Assembly: GCA_046717125.1 (NCBI GenBank)
Contig: JBKJVQ010000131.1
Span: 1-8,024 of the forward strand
From: JBKJVQ01 sp046717125
GTDB lineage: Bacteria; Pseudomonadota; Alphaproteobacteria; Rhizobiales; Methyloligellaceae
Direction of reading: 5' to 3'
DNA length: 8,024 nucleotides
A program made the position numbers and the translations under genes. The first letter of the stretch is position 1. Each line of letters starts with the position of its first letter. Shown piece after piece: positions 1-6,113 of the stretch. The notes beneath the pieces are model-generated. The model was not told the origin of the DNA. It saw only the letters and a list, made by a program, of their open reading frames with translations, and did no database searches.

Positions 1-175
1 GATCGAGACTGCGGGGCGGTTCCCGGCGAACACGATCGTCGTCGTCGGCCATGCCCTTCTTGAACGACTTTATGCCCTTGGCGATATCGCCCATCAGATC
101 GGAAATCTTGCCGCGCCCGAACAGCAGAACGATCAGGACCACGACGATAAGAATCTGCATCCAGCCCGGCGCCAT
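1..175 (-). CDS. tatA: Sec-independent (twin-arginine) translocase subunit TatA, partial (3' end beyond window)
   Basis: TatA is the small membrane protein that assembles into the export channel of the twin-arginine pathway, which moves folded, often cofactor-bearing proteins across the inner membrane. The visible 58 residues show the full hallmark layout: a short N-terminus (MAPGW), a hydrophobic membrane helix at about residues 6-19 (MQILIVVVLIVLLF), the hinge FGRGK at 19-23, and an amphipathic helix with SDLMGDIAKGIKSFKKGM at 25-42. An acidic run (DDDD, 44-47) then opens the hydrophilic tail, which the window edge cuts. The ATG at 175 is preceded by AGAGGA (185-190) with a 9-base spacer, a good ribosome binding site. 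In related genomes tatB and tatC follow, so they are expected just outside the left edge (inference). The 88-base gap to the ABC ATPase gene could hold its own promoter, but I cannot point to a clear one. TatA is favoured over TatB because of the very short N-terminus and the FGRGK hinge. Confidence 0.95.
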   Translation of the reverse strand, partial: MAPGWMQILIVVVLIVLLFGRGKISDLMGDIAKGIKSFKKGMADDDDRVRREPPRSLD

Positions 176-216
176 AACCGTCGATCCTCTTCAGAATTCA
201 AACGCGCGATGTTGCG

Positions 217-235
217 CGACAGTTACATGCTGTCG
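217..235. repeat. Short inverted repeat in the gap between the ABC ATPase gene and tatA
   Basis: The arms CGACAG (217-222) and CTGTCG (230-235) are perfectly complementary around a 7-base spacer. The repeat sits in the 88-base gap (176-263), upstream of tatA and just after the stop of the ABC ATPase gene. On the minus strand no T-run follows it, so it is not a classical intrinsic terminator. It could be a weak hairpin in the tatA leader or an operator half-site pair, or a chance match, since a 6-base arm is short. I see nothing else recognisable in this gap apart from the tatA ribosome binding site at 185-190. Confidence 0.3.
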
Positions 236-263
236 GAACCGCCGCAAGACGAGCCCCGAGGCT

Positions 264-1370
264 TCACGCGTTCGCGACGGACGGCTCTGCGGGGAAAACC
301 ATCGCGCCGCCTTGCGCAATGGAAAGGCCGACCACCTCCCCCGGATGAGGCGCTTCGGCCTGGGCAAGCTGGGCGACCAGAGGCTCATCGCAGCCTTCCA
401 CACCCAATTCGACCAGCGCGGTGTCTCCGAGAAAGCGAACCGCACGAATTTGCGCGCCCGTGCCGCGGCCGGCCGCCCCAAGTCTCATTGCGCTCTGACG
501 GACGCAAACGACAGCCTCACTGCCTTCGCGAACGCCGGGGGCCGGAATCGCGCCGAGCGGCGATGCGACCGCGCCCGACACCACCCGTCCGCCGAACTCA
601 TTCATCCGAGAAAACGTCCGCGCAACGTCGATATCGCGCGGCTCATTGTAGAGCGCATCGGCGGTTCCGCATTGGATTATCGTGCCTCCCCGCATGACCG
701 CGATCCGGTCGCCCATGCGTAGGGCCTCATTGGGCGCGTGAGTCACGATCACGCAGGTCGCTTTCGTCTCGCGCAGGATCGCAAGCGTGTCGTCCCGCGT
801 AGTCTCCCGCAACCGCGAGTCGAGACCTGAAAACGGTTCATCCATGAGAAGCACGCTCGGCCGCGGCGCGATCGCCCGCGCTAATGCGACACGCTGCTGC
901 TCGCCGCCTGACAGGATGTGCGGATATTCGGCTGCGTAGTGCGCAAGTCCGACGCGATCGAGCGCGGCGACCGCTTCGCGCCGCGTTTCCGCGCTGCCCA
1001 GTCCACGCAGTCCGAACGCGACGTTCTGGAGAACGGTCAGATGCGGGAACAGCGCAAAATCCTGAAACATAAGGCCGACGCCGCGCATTTCGGGGGCAAC
1101 GAAACGGCTCGGTCCGGCGACTTCGTTTCCGTCCAGGAGGATGCGTCCCTCGCTCGGATGATCGACCCCCGCTGCGATCCTCAACGCGGTGGTCTTGCCA
1201 CAGCCCGATGGCCCGAGCAGGCAAACGATTTCGGAGGGAGCGATGTCGAGGGAAAATGCCTTGAGCGCGGTAATCGGCCCGAAACGGCGGTTGACGCGGT
1301 CAAATGTTAGTCGCGACGGCGATCGTCCGGGCAGAGCGGAATCGGCGCTCAGTCGCGTCTTCTGCAGCAT
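264..1370 (-). CDS. ABC transporter ATP-binding protein, FbpC/PotA (iron/polyamine importer) type, orphan
   Basis: This is a complete 368-residue ATPase of the kind that powers binding-protein-dependent import across the inner membrane. The motifs are intact: Walker A GPSGCGKT (53-60), Q-loop FQDFALFPH (102-110), signature LSGGEQQRVALARA (153-166), Walker B LLMDEP with catalytic Glu178, D-loop SGLD (181-184) and switch His211. A C-terminal regulatory region of about 100 residues follows, with VCVRQSAMRL (288-297) and VRFLGDTALVEL (311-322), which resembles the TOBE-type domain of FbpC and PotA. The signature and D-loop context (DEPFSGLDSRLRE) is closest in style to ferric-iron FbpC proteins, but the substrate (iron, polyamine, thiamine or other) cannot be settled. 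No permease or binding-protein gene lies on either side: scpB is upstream and tatA downstream. The ATG at 1370 is the furthest upstream possible start, because an in-frame TAA stands four codons before it; no good Shine-Dalgarno precedes it. The first 20 residues are a slight extension relative to the usual fold start. Confidence 0.88.
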   Translation of the reverse strand: MLQKTRLSADSALPGRSPSRLTFDRVNRRFGPITALKAFSLDIAPSEIVCLLGPSGCGKTTALRIAAGVDHPSEGRILLDGNEVAGPSRFVAPEMRGVGLMFQDFALFPHLTVLQNVAFGLRGLGSAETRREAVAALDRVGLAHYAAEYPHILSGGEQQRVALARAIAPRPSVLLMDEPFSGLDSRLRETTRDDTLAILRETKATCVIVTHAPNEALRMGDRIAVMRGGTIIQCGTADALYNEPRDIDVARTFSRMNEFGGRVVSGAVASPLGAIPAPGVREGSEAVVCVRQSAMRLGAAGRGTGAQIRAVRFLGDTALVELGVEGCDEPLVAQLAQAEAPHPGEVVGLSIAQGGAMVFPAEPSVANA

Positions 1371-1388
1371 ACAACGCTTTTAGACACG

Positions 1389-1418
1389 ATCCGGAAAAAG
1401 CGGAACTGTTTTCCGGAT
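1389..1418. repeat. Perfect 10-bp inverted repeat upstream of the ABC ATPase gene
   Basis: The arms ATCCGGAAAA (1389-1398) and TTTTCCGGAT (1409-1418) match perfectly around the 10-base spacer AGCGGAACTG. The repeat lies 19 to 48 bases before the start codon of the ABC ATPase gene, so it would be in that gene's leader RNA or overlap its promoter. No T-run follows on either strand, so it is not a standard intrinsic terminator, although it could still slow or process the scpB transcript. The wording GGAAAA...GGAAC...TTTTCCGGA recalls short dispersed intergenic palindromes that I remember as common in Hyphomicrobiales genomes; that comparison is from memory and unproven. Confidence 0.6.
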
Positions 1419-1421
1419 TAG

Positions 1422-1447
1422 TGACGCTGAGGCTGGGGAGAGCGTCA
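1422..1447. repeat. 7-bp inverted repeat spanning the scpB stop codon
   Basis: The arms TGACGCT (1422-1428) and AGCGTCA (1441-1447) are perfect complements separated by 12 bases. On the minus strand the first arm starts with the TGA stop codon of scpB, so a stem would form exactly at the end of that reading frame. Only three bases separate it from the larger palindrome at 1389-1418, giving two stems in a row in the 74-base scpB-to-ATPase junction. It may protect the 3' end of the condensin mRNA or weaken read-through. There is no T-tract, so a terminator call is not justified. Confidence 0.4.
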
Positions 1448-2251
1448 GTCGCCTGAATCGTTATCAGCCCCGGTCTGTTCTTCAGCCCTGGCCAAGCTCA
1501 GATCGTCCTGCGCTTCACGCGCAAAGGCCTCGTCCAGCGCGGCTTCGAGCGAATCCTCATCCTCGCGCAGATGCGTCGAATCGTCGGGCGCCGGCACCAT
1601 GAATTCGGGCGGCAGGTTGCCATCTAGCAGGCCGGCGCCTTTGAGCTCGCCCAGACCCGGCAGGTCGCCGATCGAGTCGAAGCTGAAATGCTGCAGGAAA
1701 TGTTCCGTCGTGCCGTAAGTGACGGGTCTTCCGGGCGTGCGCCTGCGGCCGCGCATGCGCACCCAGCCTGTTTCCAGCAACACGTCGAGCGTGCCCTTGG
1801 AGGTCGAGACGCCGCGCACCTCTTCGATCTCGGCGCGCGTCACCGGCTGATGATACGCGATGATCGCGAGCGTTTCGAGCGCTGCCCGAGACAGCTTCTT
1901 TTGTTCGGTCTGCTGTCGCTCCAAAAGGTATGAGAGATCGCCGGCGGTGCGAAACGTCCATTTTCCGGCCACTCGGACGAGATTGACGCCCCGGCCCGCG
2001 TATAGGCCCTGGAGTTCTTCGATCAGCGCGGTCAGGTCCTCGCCCGGCCCGAAATGCTGGCCGAGAGTCGCCTCGTCGAGCGGCTCAGCGGCGGCAAACA
2101 GCAGAGCTTCCAAAATGCGCAGCTTCTCGCCGCGATCCGCCGACGGCAACGCGCGCAGGTTTCCCCTGAGCGGCAATCGCGCCTGCTCCGAAACCTGATC
2201 CTCGGTGGCGTTTCTCTCGACCAACACGCGTCCTGTCTGTTGTGCGCTCAT
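1445..2251 (-). CDS. scpB: Segregation and condensation protein B (ScpB)
   Basis: ScpB is the winged-helix kite subunit that, as a dimer, binds the linker of the kleisin ScpA and thus regulates the SMC condensin ring that organises and segregates the chromosome. The 268-residue product carries the family core: an N-terminal winged helix starting at LRILEALLFAAAEPL (44-58) and a second one with LSRAALETLAIIAYHQPVTR (120-139), then EIEEVRGV (141-148) and the family motif GRPVTYGTT with FLQHF (174-189). A 43-residue hydrophilic lead-in precedes the first domain, and an acidic tail (about 220-268) follows the last; such tails vary in this family. The frame is open for another 115 codons upstream, through scpA, but the ATG at 2251 is chosen because it overlaps the scpA stop as ATGA and has a GGGGGA-like site about 8 bases upstream. 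The gene is therefore probably translationally coupled to scpA. Its stop lies inside an inverted repeat. Confidence 0.95.
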   Translation of the reverse strand: MSAQQTGRVLVERNATEDQVSEQARLPLRGNLRALPSADRGEKLRILEALLFAAAEPLDEATLGQHFGPGEDLTALIEELQGLYAGRGVNLVRVAGKWTFRTAGDLSYLLERQQTEQKKLSRAALETLAIIAYHQPVTRAEIEEVRGVSTSKGTLDVLLETGWVRMRGRRRTPGRPVTYGTTEHFLQHFSFDSIGDLPGLGELKGAGLLDGNLPPEFMVPAPDDSTHLREDEDSLEAALDEAFAREAQDDLSLARAEEQTGADNDSGD

Positions 2252-3090
2252 GCCGGCGTCCCCCCAGCGACAGCGACGTGCACGCGCCGCCGCATATAGA
2301 GCGGCTCGAACGCCGCACGCTGCCTCAGCTCGACTTCGCCCTCGCGCGCCATTTCGAGGCTTGCGCCGAAGGTACTCGCAGCCGCCGTCCGCCGAAGCGA
2401 CGGATCGTCTAGGGCCTGGATGATGAGCGCGTTGATCGGTGCCCAGCTGCAATCGACGCCAAGCAGACGCTCGATCCGACCGCGGGCATCCTTGAGCGAC
2501 CAGACCGGCCGGGCTCGAAAAGTGATCCGCTGGATTGCATTGCGCTGCCGCTGTTGGGCGTAGGCGGCCAGCAGATCGTAGACGTTCGCGTCCCACTCAT
2601 TCGTTCGGACCGTGCGCACGCCTTCCGGTTGTCCGCGCGAGAAAACATCGCGCCCGAGCCGCGTGCGGTTCGCAAGTGAGGCCGCGGCCTCGCGCATGGC
2701 TTCGAGACGGCGCAGCCGGAACGCGAGTTGCGCCGCGAGTTCTTCACCCGTGGGCTCGTCGTCCGGCGTCTCCTCCTTTGGCAGGAGAAGCCGCGACTTG
2801 AGGAATGCAAGCCAGGCCGCCATGACGAGATAATCGGCAGCCAGCTCCATGCGCAGCGATTTCGCGCGCGCGATGAAGCCAAGATATTGCTCCGCGAGCG
2901 TGAGGATCGACATGCGCGCGATATCGAGTTTGTGCGTGCGCGCGAGCGCGAGCAACAGATCGAGAGGCCCTTCGAACCCATCGAGATCGACGCGCAGAAT
3001 TTCTTCGGGGCGCCTGATGTCGGGTTGCGCGTCCCAGCCATCAAATGATGCCGTCGCGTCAGGGGAGTCATGATCGGCGCCGAAGATCAT
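2248..3090 (-). CDS. scpA: Segregation and condensation protein A (ScpA), kleisin
   Basis: ScpA is the kleisin that bridges the two heads of the SMC dimer and recruits ScpB, closing the condensin ring around DNA. The 280-residue protein has the diagnostic N-terminal helix beginning FEGPLDLLLALARTHKLDI (39-57), the second conserved block ELAADYLVMAAWLAFLKSRL (82-101) followed by LLLP, and a C-terminal winged-helix segment, roughly 195-270, ending near AAFEPLYMRR. The first 30 residues are acidic and poorly conserved-looking. The ATG at 3090 overlaps the nagZ stop (ATGA), and the gene's own stop overlaps the scpB start in the same way. No strong Shine-Dalgarno is visible before it, which fits re-initiation by ribosomes finishing nagZ. 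Length and motifs are normal for alphaproteobacterial ScpA; nothing is missing. Confidence 0.96.
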   Translation of the reverse strand: MIFGADHDSPDATASFDGWDAQPDIRRPEEILRVDLDGFEGPLDLLLALARTHKLDIARMSILTLAEQYLGFIARAKSLRMELAADYLVMAAWLAFLKSRLLLPKEETPDDEPTGEELAAQLAFRLRRLEAMREAAASLANRTRLGRDVFSRGQPEGVRTVRTNEWDANVYDLLAAYAQQRQRNAIQRITFRARPVWSLKDARGRIERLLGVDCSWAPINALIIQALDDPSLRRTAAASTFGASLEMAREGEVELRQRAAFEPLYMRRRVHVAVAGGTPA

Positions 3091-4106
3091 GCCGCGAGCG
3101 CCGCTTCGGCCTGGGCGACGCGCGCAAGCGCTGCCTGTTCGTCGAACTCATGCGGGCGTGATAACCGTGCCCGTGCGCCATCGAAGCGGCGCAATGCATC
3201 GCCAGCCAGCCCGGGTACGTTCTCCGCCACGTGTTCCATCTCGCTCAGTGCGCCGCTGCAGTGAAGAGCCGCGTCCGAGCCAGCCGCGATGACGGCCCGC
3301 GCGCGTTCATCCATGCCGCCCTTGAGAGCCTTCATGCCCAAATCGTCGCTCATGACGAAGCCGTCGAAGCCGATTCGCCCCCGAATCACTTCGGACATTA
3401 TACGCGGGGACGCGCTCGCCGGCTGGGTTTCGTCGAGTGCCGTCAGAAGCACATGCGCGGTCATGGAGAGCGGCATGTCGTTGAGAAGGCGAAAGGGCGC
3501 GAAGTCCGTGTCGTCGAGCTGATCGAGCGGCGCATCGATCACCGGCAGATCGAAGTGACTATCCGCGTTGGCGCGGCCATGCCCGGGAATATGCTTGATG
3601 ACCGGCAGTACGCCTCCGGCCAAATAACCTTCCGCGACCGCGCGGCCGAGCGCCGCGATCTGCTCGACGGTCGTGCCATATGCGCGGTCGCCGATGATCT
3701 CATGCGCGCCGGGTTGCGGCAGATCCAATACGGGGGCGCAATTGACATTGATCCCGAGCGGCAGGAGTTCCGAGGCGATCAGGCGTGCACCGCACCGGGC
3801 GGCCTCGCAAGCGGCCTCCGCGTCGCTCTGGTAGAGCGTAGCAAAAGCGCGGGCTGCGGGCATGGTGCGCCAGCGTGGTGGACGCAGCCGCTGAACGCGG
3901 CCGCCTTCCTGATCGATCAGAACCAGCGGCTCATTCGACCCGAGCGCATCATGGAAGGAGTCGACGAGACGCCGGATCTGGTCCTGTGTCTCGCAATTGC
4001 GCGCGAAGAGAATGAGACCGCAGGGGCGGGCGTCCGCGAAGAACGCCCGCTCCTTTTCGGTCAGTGTGGGGCCGGAACAGCCCGAGATGAATGAACGGTA
4101 CCCCAT
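3087..4106 (-). CDS. nagZ: Beta-N-acetylglucosaminidase NagZ (glycoside hydrolase family 3)
   Basis: NagZ acts in the cytoplasm on cell-wall turnover products, cleaving terminal GlcNAc from GlcNAc-1,6-anhydroMurNAc (peptides) so the sugars can be recycled; in some bacteria its products also signal beta-lactamase induction. The 339-residue single-domain size fits the Gram-negative cytoplasmic enzyme, and no signal peptide is present. Visible motifs are LIDQEGGRVQRLR (63-75), the substrate loop KHIPGHG (171-177), the Asp-x-His pair D182/H184 that serves as general acid/base in this family, and MSDDLGM (252-258) with Asp254 as the expected nucleophile. All catalytic residues are present. The ATG at 4106 lies 39 bases after the SPOR gene's stop; only a distant purine-rich site (GAGGCGG, about 16 bases upstream) is seen, so the start is likely but not proven. 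Its stop codon overlaps the scpA start by 4 bases. Confidence 0.95.
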   Translation of the reverse strand: MGYRSFISGCSGPTLTEKERAFFADARPCGLILFARNCETQDQIRRLVDSFHDALGSNEPLVLIDQEGGRVQRLRPPRWRTMPAARAFATLYQSDAEAACEAARCGARLIASELLPLGINVNCAPVLDLPQPGAHEIIGDRAYGTTVEQIAALGRAVAEGYLAGGVLPVIKHIPGHGRANADSHFDLPVIDAPLDQLDDTDFAPFRLLNDMPLSMTAHVLLTALDETQPASASPRIMSEVIRGRIGFDGFVMSDDLGMKALKGGMDERARAVIAAGSDAALHCSGALSEMEHVAENVPGLAGDALRRFDGARARLSRPHEFDEQAALARVAQAEAALAA

Positions 4107-4145
4107 GCGGGCCGCATATAGACCGCCTCGATCGAGATCAAGCAG

Positions 4146-6062
4146 CTACTCGGTCATCACGAGACAGCTCGGCAGGCCGGCGCCTTTCAGATCGTCGCAG
4201 AGCTTGGCCGCGGCGGTCTTCTGTGGCATCGGGCCGACGCGAAGCCGGAACCAGGTGCCCTTGTCGCCGAGATCGGCCTTCTGAACCATCGGACGATAGC
4301 CGCTGAGAAGCTGCGGATAACGCTGCTGCAGATCGGCGAAGGCTGCCAGCGCCTCTTCCTGGCTCTTGCGCGCACCGACCTGGACAACGAACTGATCGCC
4401 GCCGCCGGCAACGGCCGCCTGCGCGGGAGCAGCGGGCGCGCCCTGCGGGATGGCCGCGACATTCTCCGGAGCGGCAGCCGCCGGGGCGGCCGGAGCGGGG
4501 TCTTTCGGCTGAACAACCGTGCCGTCGGGACGAACCACATAGGTTGCGACGCGGCGCGGACCGTTCGGATCGGCGGCCTGTTGCGGCGCGGGCTCCGAGT
4601 CAGCGCCGGGCATGGGTTGCACGCCTTCCGCGACGCCGGGAAGCGCAGGCTGCTCGACTCCCCCGAGCGCACCATTCGCTTCGGGTTGCGCGCTTTCGGC
4701 GTTGGCGGGCTGCGCCTGTCCGTTCAGTCCGTTCAGGCTGGAAAGATCGACTTCCTCCTGTCGCGGAAGAACCTGTTCCGCCGCTGCCTGTTCGTTGTCG
4801 CTGCCGAGACGATCGTAGATAAGCTTGTTCCCGCCCGCGGCTTGCGGCGACTCGCCATTCTCGGGCGCGACCTTGACCGGACGGCTGTCCGCTTCAATGA
4901 TCGGTGTCTCGCCGGACGCGACATCCGCATTGCCTGAGCGATAGGCGAACGCCAATGCGCCACCAAGAACGACGACACATGCCGCCGCGCTCGCGACCAT
5001 AACCATGCCGCGCTTGAGCTGGAATTTGCTCTTCCAGCCCTGCGCGACATCGCCTTCGAAATCCGCTTCCTCGTGATCGTGAGCCTGCTCGGCCTGCCGG
5101 CGTTGCGGTCCCTTGGTGCGGGACGCGGAGAAACCGGTGAGCGGAATTTCCGGGCGCTTTTGGTCATAGGTCGCGTCGAATGCCTGGACCGCAGTGCCGC
5201 GCGCCGGGCGCAGACGCGGCTGCCCCTGCGCGTTGATATTCGCACTTGCCTGTTGGCGCGGCGGAGCCCGCTCGGCCTCGCGTTGGGCACGGGCGATATA
5301 GGCGTCTATCTCATCGTCCGAGGTCTGACCGTAACCATCGTTGTTCGACGATTCGTAATCGGAATTGGCCAGATCGAACGGCTGTTCGTCAAGGTCGGTC
5401 GAGGCTGCGTAGACATCGCGTGGCTGCCTGTAATCGGACTCGTTGAACCCCGCGTCCTGCTGATCGCCACCGAGCGCGAGGTAATCGTCGTCGCCCTGCC
5501 GCTCAGGCTCGCTTCCGAGCGCAAAGGCGTCGTCCTGATAATCGACGCCGTGCTGAACCGGTTCATTGCTATAGGGATCGAACGCGCTGGCTTTGTAGTC
5601 CGGACCCGCGGCGTAACCATAATCGGTGGGTTCGCTGCCCGTCTGGTCATCGTAACCGAATGACGCATCTTCTCCTTCGTCCTCGGCGTTTTCGTAGGCC
5701 GAATTCTGATAGGAGCGCCGCGCCGGCTCACTGGGCGCATAGGCCGCCTCAAACTTCGAGAAATCGTCGTCCAGCGTGAGCGAATCATCCAGATTGCCCT
5801 GGGCCAGTCCGAAGGGATCGGAGCCGTACGGATCGGATCCGCCAAGACCGAAGGGATCGGAGTCGCGCTGGCTCGCGGCGGGTTTTGGCGCAACGTATGA
5901 TTGCGGCTCTGCCGCCCTGCCCGCGGGCTTGTAGCCCGGCATGCGCGCTGCGCTGCCACCGAACATCGCGGCGCTGAGGCCGGTTGGAGAACCGCCGCCA
6001 AGTGCGGGTCGGCGTTGAGGCGCTCCGCTCGAACGGCTGCCCTGATTGCCTTCGTCAGACAT
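4146..6062 (-). CDS. SPOR-domain membrane protein with long acidic disordered N-terminus
   Basis: The 638-residue protein has three parts. Residues 1 to about 343 are low-complexity and hydrophilic; from about 65 to 260 they are strongly acidic and rich in Tyr, Gly and Ser, with a DPFGL / DPYGS / DPFGL repeat (69-86). A basic stretch KSKFQLKR (344-351) precedes a single membrane helix at about 353-374 (MVMVASAAACVVVLGGALAF...), which predicts the N-terminus inside and the C-terminus in the periplasm. A Pro/Ala/Gln-rich linker (about 380-555) leads to a C-terminal SPOR domain (about 556-638), with QFVVQVGARKSQEEALAAF and WFRLRVGPMPQKTAAAKLCD. SPOR domains bind glycan strands stripped of stem peptides, usually at division sites. 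The ATG at 6062 has AGGGAAGG (6072-6079) with a 9-base spacer. A SPOR gene between argS and nagZ is usual for alphaproteobacteria. The cytoplasmic part has no domain I recognise; its role, perhaps partner recruitment, is inference. Confidence 0.9.
   Translation of the reverse strand: MSDEGNQGSRSSGAPQRRPALGGGSPTGLSAAMFGGSAARMPGYKPAGRAAEPQSYVAPKPAASQRDSDPFGLGGSDPYGSDPFGLAQGNLDDSLTLDDDFSKFEAAYAPSEPARRSYQNSAYENAEDEGEDASFGYDDQTGSEPTDYGYAAGPDYKASAFDPYSNEPVQHGVDYQDDAFALGSEPERQGDDDYLALGGDQQDAGFNESDYRQPRDVYAASTDLDEQPFDLANSDYESSNNDGYGQTSDDEIDAYIARAQREAERAPPRQQASANINAQGQPRLRPARGTAVQAFDATYDQKRPEIPLTGFSASRTKGPQRRQAEQAHDHEEADFEGDVAQGWKSKFQLKRGMVMVASAAACVVVLGGALAFAYRSGNADVASGETPIIEADSRPVKVAPENGESPQAAGGNKLIYDRLGSDNEQAAAEQVLPRQEEVDLSSLNGLNGQAQPANAESAQPEANGALGGVEQPALPGVAEGVQPMPGADSEPAPQQAADPNGPRRVATYVVRPDGTVVQPKDPAPAAPAAAAPENVAAIPQGAPAAPAQAAVAGGGDQFVVQVGARKSQEEALAAFADLQQRYPQLLSGYRPMVQKADLGDKGTWFRLRVGPMPQKTAAAKLCDDLKGAGLPSCLVMTE
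5809..5862 (-). repeat. Direct repeat inside the SPOR gene encoding DPFGL modules
   Basis: The 15-base string CCGAAGGGATCGGAG occurs perfectly at 5809-5823 and 5848-5862, exactly 39 bases (13 codons) apart, with a degraded copy CCGTACGGATCGGAT at 5824-5838 between them. On the coding strand these give SDPFG, SDPYG and SDPFG. This looks like local in-frame duplication within the disordered cytoplasmic region of the SPOR protein. Copy number could vary between strains. Confidence 0.7.
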
Positions 6063-6113
6063 TGATTGATACCTTCCCTCAATTCGAAGAGCGCCGTGCC
6101 CCCGTTTGGCGCG

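Noticed and set aside
51..722. Plus-strand open frame of 223 codons opposite tatA and the end of the ABC ATPase gene
   Set aside because: It overlaps two well-supported genes on the other strand, and its translation is low-complexity and Arg-rich with no family resemblance.
176..1444. ABC ATPase gene carried by a mobile element
   Set aside because: No transposase or integrase gene, no terminal inverted repeats and no matching direct repeats were found on the two sides (176-263 and 1371-1444). The palindrome at 1389-1418 has no partner on the other flank.
1371..1447. Rho-independent terminator after scpB
   Set aside because: Two stems are present, but neither is followed by a T-run on the minus strand, so only inverted repeats are reported.
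2252..2596. Possible N-terminal extension of scpB, since its frame stays open for 115 more codons inside scpA
   Set aside because: The extension is Arg/Ala-rich shadow sequence of scpA. The ATG at 2251 forms an ATGA overlap with the scpA stop, and the product from there has a normal ScpB domain layout.
3231..4094. Long open frame on the plus strand, 287 codons, antisense to nagZ
   Set aside because: It mirrors nagZ in a GC-rich genome, where long antisense frames are common. Its translation is rich in Arg and shows no domain, while the opposite frame has all NagZ catalytic motifs.
5809..5862. DPF motifs as eukaryotic-type adaptor-binding motifs
   Set aside because: The three-residue similarity is too short to mean anything, and the protein is plainly a bacterial SPOR protein in a core operon.
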